Shown here in pieces: positions 27,501 to 35,354 of a DNA stretch of 64,000 nt. Location: the NCBI RefSeq assembly GCF_900102785.1, contig NZ_FNGC01000001.1:176822-240821 (forward strand), written 5' to 3'. The translations under genes and the position numbers were made by a program. Origin of the DNA: Arthrobacter sp. ok362. GTDB lineage: Bacteria > Actinomycetota > Actinomycetes > Actinomycetales > Micrococcaceae. The notes beneath the pieces are model-generated. The model was given only the letters and a program-made list of their open reading frames with translations, had not been told where the DNA came from and made no database searches. Positions within the stretch are counted from its first letter, which is position 1, and each line of letters begins with the position of its first letter.

Positions 27501-27858
27501 GGCCAAGGTCCGCTTCACCTCAGCCGGCAAGATGTACCTCGCCATCGTGCGGACCGATGCCGCCGGTGCCGAGACCTATCTCACTTCTGAGACCCTGATA
27601 GCTGGGCTGACAGGAACGAACAACCAGCGACTCGGGGTGCGCGTTCAAGTAACTGGCCAGGGGACCACGGCAGTCAAAACTAAGCTGTGGGACGCCAGCG
27701 GGGCAGAACCGGCGGCCTGGCAGCTTGAAGTGACCGACACCACGGCAGCGCTTCAGGTGCCGGGCTACACCGGAGTTCTCTCGCTGCTTTCGGGCTCGGC
27801 GACCAATTCTCCTGTCACGGCCCGGGTGTCGAACTTGTCCCTCACCACCCCCCGTTGA
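24511..27858 (+). CDS. Secreted multidomain surface protein (beta-propeller, LamG, two PKD domains)
   Basis: 1115 aa. A Sec signal peptide spans residues 1-30 (hydrophobic VVAALLLLLGGLVSPAFA). Residues about 35-400 hold repeated blades of the type VYVGGDFTTIAG / VFIGGEFTTV / LWVGGDFTTVNG. A fibronectin-like segment is near 405-500 and a LamG/concanavalin-like domain near 511-715. Two PKD domains start near 729 and 814 (WDFGDGQTATG, WDFGDGQTGTG). A further lectin-like beta domain begins near 901. No sorting signal or membrane anchor is seen at the end. The 12-bp gap from the polymerase gene and GAAAGG before the ATG point to one operon. It probably binds or organises the secreted polysaccharide; no catalytic motif is recognised. 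Confidence 0.85.
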   Translation: MYTRHILRPAGVVAALLLLLGGLVSPAFARETTLSATSSSMWQTNNTVRALAYAKGKVFIGGEFTTVRPPGAAAGTQETSRTYLAVVDAASGNLLSFAPQPNGKVWALAASEDQSRVYVGGDFTTIAGQSRQRMAAFDTASLALVSNFRPNVSYRVATIAQQGNNVYFGGSFGAVSGAVRNRLAAVQASDGALLPWNPDANADVKVVRPAPDGTKVYIGGAFDTLGGTPSWAVGLVDSAQGALLPFPAGATIPPKAPGACVSIVRDIITDQNTVYFANSGDGGGCFDGTWAADLTSGELKWKNNCLGATEAIALVGGWLYKGSHAHDCSSEGDFPQVPNRYLLVERPDNGKLAGWYPQTNAAGVTKVGPLAMATDGKQLWVGGDFTTVNGAVQQGVTWFQADPETAPARPLTPSASSTRPGQVKVTFKATTDKDDENLTYNLYRAGSTQPILTQVIRSRFWDMPTLTFVDKNLAPGTQAAYRIEASDGTVAVQSYWTPYVTVASQSANYQDTVKGDGAGSFWRFEEASGTTAADFTGSNAGTYQTMNLGGAGILAGTTSADLTDSNSSMASSLSQAGPQTFSVESWIKTTTTSGGRIVGFGNSQADQSGNYDRHIFMQDDGRVVFGVWTGSATTVTSGAALNDGKWHHLVATMVPGRSELFVDGVSQGTNTPTVAQGYDGYWRVGADNLNGWPNQPSSRAMVGSIDEVAIYPIQLTSSDVQWHYNLGSGNKAPVASFSPACTGLSCGFDASASSDPDGTIADFTWDFGDGQTATGATPAHTYAAPGTYQVRLNVTDNLGAGSVVTNAVPVSAPNRAPVAALTSTCAGFNCSFDGSTSSDPDGSVSSWVWDFGDGQTGTGKTTTHTYSAAGSYTVKLTVTDDKGASNQASKDVTAAPLPAGTVLGKDTFARVLAQGLGTADVGGTWTASGAASRYSVSGGAGNWIMQAPGNAPTAYLKDVQAADTDLSFQVSIDKPATGGGVYLAAIGRSVANQGEYRAKVRFTSAGKMYLAIVRTDAAGAETYLTSETLIAGLTGTNNQRLGVRVQVTGQGTTAVKTKLWDASGAEPAAWQLEVTDTTAALQVPGYTGVLSLLSGSATNSPVTARVSNLSLTTPR

Positions 27859-27872
27859 GAAAGGACCGGACC

Positions 27873-28046
27873 GTGCAAACTGCCAACGATGCCCGCGGAA
27901 CAGGTGTCCCCGGCTGGGGCCCCGTGTTCATTAGCGGTCCGGTGATGGGCGCGGAGGTCGGCGTCGGCCGGGAATTATCCCGGCCGACCGCCGAGCACCG
28001 CGAGGATTGGGTGAGAACCAGGGGGGTGGGACGCCTTGTTCCGTAG
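27873..28046 (+). CDS. Possible small protein between the LamG/PKD and phosphodiesterase genes
   Basis: A 57-codon frame starts at GTG 27873 with AAGGA (27861-27865) 7 bp upstream, and runs 11 bp into the next gene. The sequence (QTANDARGTGVPGWGPVFISGPVMG early) has no recognised domain, signal peptide or membrane segment. Placement and spacing fit a translationally coupled leader peptide, but the composition gives no independent support. It may be chance. Confidence 0.3.
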   Translation: MQTANDARGTGVPGWGPVFISGPVMGAEVGVGRELSRPTAEHREDWVRTRGVGRLVP

Positions 28047-29514
28047 CGATCTTCCTGAGAACGTTGCCGCGACTCGGGCCTTCTCCCGACGTCAACTGTT
28101 GACCGCCCTGGGAACTGGGGCGCTGCTCACTGCCTGTAGTGGAGGTGAAGTCCCAAACCGCGGAGGCGGCCGTGCCGGCCTGTCACAGCCAGCGGAGGTG
28201 CACACACTGACTGACCTGATGTCCACCACGCCGTTCTACATCGCCCATCGCGGCTCGGGGGACAACTGGACCGAACACACAGCCGAGGCCTATTCAAACG
28301 CAATTCAAAACGGTGCTGCGGCAATCGAGGTCTCCGTCTCCGCCACAAGTGACGGAGTCCTGGTCTGCCATCACGACCTCAATACCGAACGAATGACGGG
28401 CCGGAACCTGCAGATCAGCGAGGTGACCTTTGAGGAACTGAGCGCCTTGCGCAATGACTCGCGATCCTGGATCGGACCGAAGGCGCCGCTGCCGCCAATC
28501 CCTCGAGCCAAGGACGTGCTGGATGCGCTCGCGGCCACCAGCGTCATCTTCCTCGAGGACAAACAAGGCACGAATACGGCTGCCCTGCTGGATCTTATGG
28601 ACAGTTATCCCAATTCCAAAGAGCACTTCGTGTGGAAGCAGACTGCGGGCGGCAAACACTTTGCCGAGGCCAAAAAGAGAGGATACAAGACCTGGGGCTA
28701 CTTTGTTGACAACGTTCGAATTCGGTTTGCGGACTTCGCGGAGCGCTTTGATTATCTGGGCATTTATCACGGCGCCTCGGACGACGAGATCAAGGCCCTC
28801 GTTGGCTACGGCAAGCCCGTAATCTGCTGGGAGATCCACACACGGTGGATGCGGGAAAGGGTGAGGGCGTTGGGGGTGACCGGGCTAATGTGTTCGAACT
28901 ATCCCTATGTTTTAGGCAACACCCCCATCAGCACTCGGGACGATTTCGCATCCGGTGTGCGGGCCGCAGGGGATTTGCCCTGGATCCTGGCGCCGACCTA
29001 CCAGCCCACGCTGCAGCCCGAGTTTTCCTCCGTCAGCCTGAACAATGAGGCCAGCTCCAGCTACACGCTTGGATCCATGTGCCCCATCACGAAAGACACC
29101 TACTCGCTGTCCTTCGACATGAGGTGGCCGATGGCCGTTCCGGACAAGAGCGGAAGCGCCGGAATCGCGTTCGGTCAAGCCAATGATCAGCCGTACCGCC
29201 CCACCGTCCCAGCCACGGTGGCGGGCTATCATCTGACAGTGGACCGCGCGGGCACCATGCGGCTCTTCGCCCGGGGCGCTGGATCGCTGGACGGGGAACT
29301 GCTGGGCGAGCAGCGATCGGACGCGCCCAGGGCAGGTGCGTGGATGCGCTTCCGGGTGGATGTCAGCCCGCGGGAGATCACCTTTACTCGGCTTGACGGG
29401 ACCGTGACCAGCGCGGTCGCGCGCACTTCGTCCCACCGTGGTGGTTACTTCGGGCTCACCAAGAACTATCAAGGAAAGCAGCCGGTGGAATTCCGGCAGG
29501 TCGAGGTGAGCTGA
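28036..29514 (+). CDS. Glycerophosphodiester phosphodiesterase-family Tat lipoprotein
   Basis: 492 aa. A twin-arginine signal SRRQLLTALGTGALLTAC (residues about 17-34) ends in a lipobox (LTAC), so export folded and lipid-anchored on the outer face is expected. The GDPD domain (about 65-300) has IAHRGSGDNWTEHT and VLVCHHDLN, matching the family's His-Arg and His-Asp motifs. The usual metal-binding E-x-D reads IEVSV, so the second acidic ligand is replaced by Ser. EDK in FLEDKQGT matches a later conserved site. Residues about 310-492 form a beta-rich, lectin-like domain. The start is TTG 28036, since an in-frame stop lies at 28012. It could remodel glycerophosphate-containing envelope polymers. 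Confidence 0.82.
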   Translation: MFRSDLPENVAATRAFSRRQLLTALGTGALLTACSGGEVPNRGGGRAGLSQPAEVHTLTDLMSTTPFYIAHRGSGDNWTEHTAEAYSNAIQNGAAAIEVSVSATSDGVLVCHHDLNTERMTGRNLQISEVTFEELSALRNDSRSWIGPKAPLPPIPRAKDVLDALAATSVIFLEDKQGTNTAALLDLMDSYPNSKEHFVWKQTAGGKHFAEAKKRGYKTWGYFVDNVRIRFADFAERFDYLGIYHGASDDEIKALVGYGKPVICWEIHTRWMRERVRALGVTGLMCSNYPYVLGNTPISTRDDFASGVRAAGDLPWILAPTYQPTLQPEFSSVSLNNEASSSYTLGSMCPITKDTYSLSFDMRWPMAVPDKSGSAGIAFGQANDQPYRPTVPATVAGYHLTVDRAGTMRLFARGAGSLDGELLGEQRSDAPRAGAWMRFRVDVSPREITFTRLDGTVTSAVARTSSHRGGYFGLTKNYQGKQPVEFRQVEVS

Positions 29515-29538
29515 ACCGGACGACCGGCAACCGGCAAA

Positions 29539-30726
29539 TTAGGGCCGGGATGTCGGCGTGCGAGCAATGGCCTCGGAGTAGATTCTCTCCAGCGCGCTCA
29601 AGTTGTTCTCCGGAGTGAAGTGGGAGAGATAGTCCTGACGGGCTACCGAACCAGTGCGTACAGATACCGCAGGATCATTAATTTTCTGCAGCGCCCTGCG
29701 CAAGGACAGCGGATCCCCGGGCTGGAACGTGAAGCCGTTCTCTCCATCGCGAACTAGTTCCGGAAACACCCCCTGATTGGGCACTACCGCGGGAACGCCA
29801 TGGGCAAACGCTTCCACTACGCTCAATCCGAAAGTTTCAAATGCCCTCGACGAGTTGACCAGATAGCGGGCGTTCAGCAGCAGTTCCAAGGCGGCTGAGC
29901 GGTCAAGCGAACCGAGAAAGCGGACGGAGTTCCCGTGCCCGGCTGCCTGCTCTTCCAGCTCCCGGCGCAGCGGGCCGTCACCCGCAACCATCAAGGTCCC
30001 GAGGGAGGGGTCCCAGGACTCGATGAGGGTCGAAACGCCCTTCTCCACAGAGAGCCGTCCGAGGTAGAGCCCATATGATCCCGGGCCTTCCCGGACTTGG
30101 ACAGGAGAGGGAATGAAATGGGGCTTGATGGTGATTTGCTCGGCCGGCAAACCAGCCTCCGCCATGATCCCGTGGGCAAATTTGCTCATCACGATGAAGC
30201 GGTCGACGCCCCGCTGCCAGGTCCCCAGCGCGCGGTGCGTCCCAATCGAGAAGGCCAGTGGAGCGGTGGCGAGGCGGCTGTCGCGGTAACACGAATGGGT
30301 GAGCGCAGGCATCGGGGACCCGTGGAGGCATTCGAAGCAGGGACGGCCGTCGCGCAACAGGGTGCCGGCGGCGCATACGAGGCGGTAGTTATGGAGAGTC
30401 GCGACAACCGGAACATGGGTTTGCCGTGCAGCGGCCAAAATGGACGGACTAATCAGGGGAAACGAATTGTGCAGATGAATAACATCGAATTGCCGTCGCC
30501 TCAATTCATTCTTCATCGCCGTCTGGTCTTGCAGGGACCAGGTGACCCGCAGCGGCAACTCTGCTTTCCGGGCGGCCGACATGCCTGAAATGTCGTCGCT
30601 GCGGCGAATATATTCGCCCACCTCATGCCCGGCATCCTCAAGCAGCTTCCGCTCCTGATCTACTACCATGTCCTCTCCGCTAGGATGATCCGAACGGTAG
30701 CGGTTGTGGACCAATAAGACGCGCAA
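29539..30726 (-). CDS. GT4-family glycosyltransferase
   Basis: 395 aa, cytoplasmic, retaining GT-B fold. The N-terminus VLLVHNRYRSDHPSGEDM resembles family members that add sugars to lipid-linked glycans. The C-terminal half has GLYLGRLSVEKGVSTLIESW and the E-x7-E motif in FETFGLSVVEAFAHGVP. The start is TTG 30726 (LRVLLVHN, read as Met) with a weak ribosome-binding site. It is transcribed against the polysaccharide operon and ends 24 bp from the phosphodiesterase gene, so the two converge. It shares a short divergent promoter region with the first beta-helix gene. Confidence 0.9.
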   Translation of the reverse strand: MRVLLVHNRYRSDHPSGEDMVVDQERKLLEDAGHEVGEYIRRSDDISGMSAARKAELPLRVTWSLQDQTAMKNELRRRQFDVIHLHNSFPLISPSILAAARQTHVPVVATLHNYRLVCAAGTLLRDGRPCFECLHGSPMPALTHSCYRDSRLATAPLAFSIGTHRALGTWQRGVDRFIVMSKFAHGIMAEAGLPAEQITIKPHFIPSPVQVREGPGSYGLYLGRLSVEKGVSTLIESWDPSLGTLMVAGDGPLRRELEEQAAGHGNSVRFLGSLDRSAALELLLNARYLVNSSRAFETFGLSVVEAFAHGVPAVVPNQGVFPELVRDGENGFTFQPGDPLSLRRALQKINDPAVSVRTGSVARQDYLSHFTPENNLSALERIYSEAIARTPTSRP

Positions 30727-30782
30727 ATGGTTCCGTTCGCTTGGTGGGCTGAATTAGCTCGCATGCTACCGGATCCGATCTG

Positions 30783-30794
30783 TTCTTGCTAGAG
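30783..30794 (+). repeat. 12-mer shared upstream of both beta-helix genes (copy 1)
   Basis: TTCTTGCTAGAG here is identical to 32436-32447. In this copy it runs directly into the ribosome-binding site AGAAGGA of the lipoprotein gene. It could be a duplication remnant or a regulatory element. Confidence 0.5.
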
Positions 30795-30806
30795 AAGGAT
30801 GGCGAC

Positions 30807-32348
30807 ATGGTCCGTGCCGGATGGGGGTATCCAGGTGCATTGTTGCTGGCCATTGCACTGACGCTGTGCGGCTGCAACGGGGGCGATTCGACGAGTCCGC
30901 CAACGGCACGGCCAACGACGACCTCGGTGCAGCCCGGCGGCGACGCGGGGCCCAAAAAGGGCGGCAGTAGCCCGTCAACACCCTGCACCGTTTCAGTGGA
31001 ACCTGGAGCAGATCTGGCCGCCGTGGCGAACGATCAGCCCGAAGGTGCCGTAATTTGCCTGGCCGCGGGGACTTTCAATGTGGCCCGGGCCATCCGGCCC
31101 CAGGCGTCGCAAACCCTCCGGGGTAGTGACAATACGGTGCTGGCTGGCGACGTCCCGCTGGAGCGCTGGAATCGGGAGGGGGCCATCTGGGCTGCCCGAG
31201 GCTACTTGCCGCCTGATTATGAGAAGTCCGGACAGTGTGAAGACACTGATTCCAATCCGTGCCAGGTCGCCGAGGACCTCTTTTTGGACGGAAGGCCGGT
31301 GCGGCGCGTCATGAACAAAACCGCCGTCGACGCAACGACGTTTTATGCCGATTATGCTGCCAATGTTGTCTATCTGGGGCAGGATCCGGCGGGCCGGGCT
31401 GCGACGCTGGCCCGCACCAGAACGGCAGTCACCTCCGATGCGCCGGGGGTTGTCATCGAGCACCTGACCATTCGCGGATTCGCCAATTTGGCCCAGCAGG
31501 GCGCCATTGTGATCGGGGGCAGGGGTTGGACCGTTCGGGATTCCGTCATCACCGCTAACCATGGGGTGGGGGTCATGATCGCGCAGGCCGATAATGCGCA
31601 CGTCACGGGGAACGCCATAACGGAAAACGGACAGCTGGGCTTAGGCCAGTACCGCTCGCAGGGCGGCCGCATTGACAACAATAGAATTCTCCACAACAAC
31701 ACTGCAGATTTTTGGCGTGCCGACTGGGAAGCGGGCGGTATTAAGGTCACCAGATCGTCTTCAACCATCAGCAACAACGATGTATCAAATAACCTGGGCA
31801 TCGGTGTCTGGATAGACGTGGCCGGGGATGGCGTGGCCATCACTGACAACAACATAGGCGGAAACGCGGCTTGTGGCATCCGGTACGAGATCAGCCGCAA
31901 TGGGCGCATTGCCGGCAACACCGTGACCGGCAACGGACTCGCCCTGAAACGGGGAGCGGGAACCGGGCTGCTCACGGGGGCGGGAATCACCGTGAACACC
32001 AGCAGCGATGTCACGATCGAGAACAACTCCGTCTCCGGGAACCTCAACGGGATCGGAGTTCAGGCCCGGCCGAGGGGCAATGGGCCATGGGGCGAATACG
32101 TCCTCGAAAAGGTGGTGGTAGAGGGCAACCTCATCGACCTCGGCGCTCCGGCCACCGCGACCACGGGCTATGTCGAGTCCGGTTCGCTGACGCGATCGCC
32201 CGGTCCGCGTGGCATCAGATTTCAAAGCAACCGGTACGTCCTCGCGGACGCCGACGCGCGCAAGTTCACCTTCAATGGCGGGACCCTGGATTTCAAGGAG
32301 TGGCAGAGCGCGGGAAACGACACCACCGGAACGGCCATTCCTGGCTGA
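30807..32348 (+). CDS. Right-handed parallel beta-helix lipoprotein
   Basis: 513 aa. The signal peptide ends in a lipobox (LLAIALTLCGC), followed by a Ser/Thr/Pro-rich linker. A pectate-lyase-like beta-helix with NNxI/NxI-type coils (for example ISNNDVSNNLGIGVWID, IRYEISRNGRIAGNTVTGNG) fills most of the protein. A conserved pair, Cys144 and Cys152 (CEDTDSNPC), may form a disulfide. FWRADWEAGGIK near residue 302 is conserved in the paralogue at 32551. ATG 30807 has AGAAGGA 7 bp upstream; a TTG at 30786 is in frame but unlikely. It may bind or cleave a polysaccharide at the cell surface; a catalytic site cannot be assigned. Confidence 0.82.
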   Translation: MVRAGWGYPGALLLAIALTLCGCNGGDSTSPPTARPTTTSVQPGGDAGPKKGGSSPSTPCTVSVEPGADLAAVANDQPEGAVICLAAGTFNVARAIRPQASQTLRGSDNTVLAGDVPLERWNREGAIWAARGYLPPDYEKSGQCEDTDSNPCQVAEDLFLDGRPVRRVMNKTAVDATTFYADYAANVVYLGQDPAGRAATLARTRTAVTSDAPGVVIEHLTIRGFANLAQQGAIVIGGRGWTVRDSVITANHGVGVMIAQADNAHVTGNAITENGQLGLGQYRSQGGRIDNNRILHNNTADFWRADWEAGGIKVTRSSSTISNNDVSNNLGIGVWIDVAGDGVAITDNNIGGNAACGIRYEISRNGRIAGNTVTGNGLALKRGAGTGLLTGAGITVNTSSDVTIENNSVSGNLNGIGVQARPRGNGPWGEYVLEKVVVEGNLIDLGAPATATTGYVESGSLTRSPGPRGIRFQSNRYVLADADARKFTFNGGTLDFKEWQSAGNDTTGTAIPG

Positions 32349-32435
32349 ACCGCCCGTCCTTGGCGCTCTTCGGCGCCCCAATATATACGCCGCGGACGCT
32401 TGTCAAGGACCAATCGGAGACTGTTGTGCAACGAT

Positions 32436-32447
32436 TTCTTGCTAGAG
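32436..32447 (+). repeat. 12-mer shared upstream of both beta-helix genes (copy 2)
   Basis: TTCTTGCTAGAG is identical to 30783-30794. Here it reads on as TGCTAGAGT, which fits an extended -10 promoter element (TAGAGT 32443-32448), about 100 bp upstream of the secreted beta-helix gene. No convincing -35 is seen. Confidence 0.4.
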
Positions 32448-32550
32448 TGTGCAACCGTAATGCCCTTTGCATGCCCGGGACGCGCTTTTCGCTGGGTTAG
32501 TCGCGGCCAAAGGTGCATGGATGGGGCTCGCCAACAGAAAGTAATTTCCC

Positions 32551-34107
32551 ATGTTCCCCCCACTTACACCCATGCCCGATATGAAGCCCATGCCCGGACG
32601 GGGCCACCGTGCCGTCGCCGTCGCGGCGCTCGTGGCTGTGTTCGCCCTCGGATTCGCTGCGCCGTCAACTGCCGCGACGCCCGTGGTGGATGCCACCGTT
32701 CCGGCCGGCGGATCCATTCAGGCGGCGATCAATGCTGCTCCGGAAGGCGCGCGCATCGGTGTGTCGGCCGGTACGTACCGCATCGACAGTGCCCTCAGCC
32801 CCAAGCGCGGCCAGAAACTGCTCGCACTGGGCGGCGCAGGGACCGCCGTCATCAAGGGCTCGAAAGTTGTGACCGGATGGGTCAAAGACGGCTCCAACGC
32901 CCGCTGGTACAAGAACGGCCTGCTGCCGGCAGCTTATTCCGACCCGGGCCAGTGCGAGGTGAACAGCGGCACGGCAGCCAATCCGTGTCAGAAGCGGGAG
33001 CAGGTGTACCGGAACGGCGTCGCCATGAACCGTGCCATGCAGCTCTCCGATCTGCGCTCCAATGGTTTCTTCCAGGATTACCAGAACAACCGCACGTGGC
33101 TGGGGAGTGATCCCGCTAATACGACGATGGAGATCGCCCGCACACCGCACGCCGTCAATTCCTCGGCCTACGGTGTGACGTTGAGCGGCCTGACGTTTAC
33201 CAATTTTGCCACCCCGTCCCAAAAGGGGGCGGTGATGGCGGGCGGGGCCGACTGGGTTATTGAAGGGTGCGTCTTCACGAGGAACCATGCCATTGGATTG
33301 CAACTCGCTAGGGCAGCCCGGGCTCAGGTCCGGAACAACACCATGATCGAAAACGGCCAGCTCGGCATGGGGCACTACTCATCGAACAACACAATTGTGG
33401 AGAACAATGAGATCGCGAGGAACAACACGGCCGGTTACTGGGGCGCCGACTGGGAATCCGGCGGATTCAAGAGCACCTATTCCAACGGTGTGATGTTCCG
33501 CGGCAACAACGTCCATGACAATCGGGGCACAGGTGTTTGGTTTGATATCAACAACATCAACGCCAGCATTCTCGGGAATTCCATCAATAATAATTATGCC
33601 GACGGAATCCGGTATGAGATCAGCTACAAGGCGCTTATCAGCGACAATAAGCTGGCCGGCAACGGCTATGGCTTGGCGACCGGCGGCGGACGGGGAAGTG
33701 ACTACTCGCTGTACGCTGTGGCCGCTATCAACGTCAACTCCTCACCCGATGTCGAGATCCGGCAGAACGTTGTCGGGAAAAACCAGAACGGCATCACCGC
33801 GCAGATGCGCAACCGGGGCACCGGTACCTACGGCGCCTGGGACCTGCACAACCTAAGTGTCCACAACAACGATGTAACACTTGCCACCGGAGCCCGGACA
33901 GGCGAAGGCGTTCAGGGCCTGGGCACCCTGTCACCCATTTCGCCCACGACGTACTACACCGCCAAGAACAACCGCTTCGACTTCAACACGTACCGGATGG
34001 ACGCCACGGGCGCCAAGCGCTTCTCGTGGAACAAGTCGTACATGACGTTCCCTTCGCTTCAGGCCGCCGGCCAGGAACGCAACGGGCGGGTGGTTCCGGC
34101 CACCTAG
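32551..34107 (+). CDS. Secreted right-handed parallel beta-helix protein
   Basis: 518 aa and a clear paralogue of the preceding protein. It has a Sec signal peptide (VAVAALVAVFALGFAAPSTAA, cleavage near residue 43) instead of a lipobox. Shared features are the Cys pair (C135, C146 in CEVNSGTAANPC), the QKGAVMAGGADWVIEG segment, NGQLGMGHY and YWGADWESGGFK near 295-307. Asn-rich coils continue to the C-terminus. The start is ATG 32551 (weak AGAAAG upstream), with ATG 32581 and 32590 as alternatives. A strong hairpin follows the stop. Role inferred: extracellular glycan binding or lyase activity on the locus product. Confidence 0.82.
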   Translation: MFPPLTPMPDMKPMPGRGHRAVAVAALVAVFALGFAAPSTAATPVVDATVPAGGSIQAAINAAPEGARIGVSAGTYRIDSALSPKRGQKLLALGGAGTAVIKGSKVVTGWVKDGSNARWYKNGLLPAAYSDPGQCEVNSGTAANPCQKREQVYRNGVAMNRAMQLSDLRSNGFFQDYQNNRTWLGSDPANTTMEIARTPHAVNSSAYGVTLSGLTFTNFATPSQKGAVMAGGADWVIEGCVFTRNHAIGLQLARAARAQVRNNTMIENGQLGMGHYSSNNTIVENNEIARNNTAGYWGADWESGGFKSTYSNGVMFRGNNVHDNRGTGVWFDINNINASILGNSINNNYADGIRYEISYKALISDNKLAGNGYGLATGGGRGSDYSLYAVAAINVNSSPDVEIRQNVVGKNQNGITAQMRNRGTGTYGAWDLHNLSVHNNDVTLATGARTGEGVQGLGTLSPISPTTYYTAKNNRFDFNTYRMDATGAKRFSWNKSYMTFPSLQAAGQERNGRVVPAT

Positions 34108-34114
34108 CTGCCGT

Positions 34115-34157
34115 ACGGCTATGCGGCGGGTGCGCGATCGCTCCGCCGCATAGCCGT
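34115..34157 (+). terminator. Hairpin terminator after the secreted beta-helix gene
   Basis: A perfect 15-bp stem ACGGCTATGCGGCGG (34115-34129) / CCGCCGCATAGCCGT (34143-34157) with a 13-base loop begins 7 bp after the stop. No T-tract. Confidence 0.75.
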
Positions 34158-34319
34158 GGTGGGCTGCGCCAATCCCGCGCAGCCGCCCATCTTGAATTCT
34201 GAGAAGTGCTCGCAAGTGTGATCTGCCTCATCTATCATGACAGCACAGATCGTGTGGAGCCCATTGACCGGGGTCCGGACATTTGCCGTTCATCATCGTT
34301 CGAGACTTCGGGGGACCTT

Positions 34320-35354
34320 GTGACTAAACGCGCGCTTATTACCGGTATTACGGGCCAGGACGGTTCGTATCTGGCCGAACTTCTCCTCAAGAAGGGCTAC
34401 GAGGTCCACGGCCTCATTCGCAGGGCTTCCACCTTCAACACGGTGCGGATAGAGCACCTGTACGTTGATCCGCATGAGCCCGATGCGAGGCTCTTTCTCC
34501 ACTACGGGGATCTCAGTGACGGGGCCCGGCTTGTCACCCTGATCGCGAAAATCAGGCCCGACGAGGTCTACAACCTGGCGGCCCAGTCGCATGTCCGGGT
34601 CTCGTTTGACGAACCGGAGCACACAGCTGACACCACGGGCGTGGGCTCCGTGCGCATGCTCGAAGCCGTGCGTTTGGCGGGAATCGAAACCCGGTTTTAC
34701 CAGGCATCCTCGTCGGAGATGTTCGGCGCTACGCCGCCGCCGCAATGCGAGGAAACGCCGTTCTACCCGCGCTCTCCCTACGGAGCTGCAAAGGTCTACA
34801 GCTACTGGGTGACGAAGAACTACCGCGAAGCCTACGGAATGTACGCCGTGAACGGCGTTCTGTTCAACCACGAGTCCCCCCGACGCGGCGAAACCTTTGT
34901 CACGCGCAAGATCACCAGGGCCGTGGCCGCCATCAGCGCCGGGCTTCAGGACACGCTCTATATGGGGAACCTCGACGCGGTCCGTGACTGGGGTTACGCC
35001 GCCGAGTACGTCGAAGGCATGTGGAGGATGCTGCAGGCCGATGAGCCCGACGATTTTGTGCTCGCTACCGGGGCCGCCTACACGGTCCGGGATTTCCTGG
35101 AGATTTCCTTCAGTCACGCAGGGCTCAACTGGGAAGACCACGTCGAGTTCGACGAGCGCTACCTTCGTCCCACCGAAGTGGATGCGCTCGTGGGCGATGC
35201 GTCCAAGGCACGAGACAAACTCGGATGGAAAGCCACAGTCGAAACCCCTGAACTGGCCCGTCTGATGGTCGAAGCCGATACGGAAGCATTGAAGCATCCC
35301 GGTGGATGGATCGACACCGTTGACCTCGGCAGCTGGGGCAGCAGGGATGACTGA
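34320..35354 (+). CDS. gmd: GDP-mannose 4,6-dehydratase
   Basis: Converts GDP-D-mannose to GDP-4-keto-6-deoxymannose, the first step to GDP-L-fucose; cytosolic and NADP-dependent. 344 aa, usual length. The Rossmann glycine motif [12 protein letters not shown] is at the N-terminus. The catalytic SDR residues are in ASSSEMFG and [30 protein letters not shown] is diagnostic of the family. The start is GTG 34320 with GGGGG before it; the frame is open further upstream without a convincing start. It overlaps the next gene by 8 bp. It supplies a deoxysugar donor for the nearby polysaccharide genes. Confidence 0.95.
   Translation: MTKRALITGITGQDGSYLAELLLKKGYEVHGLIRRASTFNTVRIEHLYVDPHEPDARLFLHYGDLSDGARLVTLIAKIRPDEVYNLAAQSHVRVSFDEPEHTADTTGVGSVRMLEAVRLAGIETRFYQASSSEMFGATPPPQCEETPFYPRSPYGAAKVYSYWVTKNYREAYGMYAVNGVLFNHESPRRGETFVTRKITRAVAAISAGLQDTLYMGNLDAVRDWGYAAEYVEGMWRMLQADEPDDFVLATGAAYTVRDFLEISFSHAGLNWEDHVEFDERYLRPTEVDALVGDASKARDKLGWKATVETPELARLMVEADTEALKHPGGWIDTVDLGSWGSRDD

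Noticed and set aside
30783..30794. Promoter -10 element for the lipoprotein beta-helix gene
   Set aside because: The 12-mer runs into the ribosome-binding site, so transcription starting from it would remove that site; kept only as a shared repeat.
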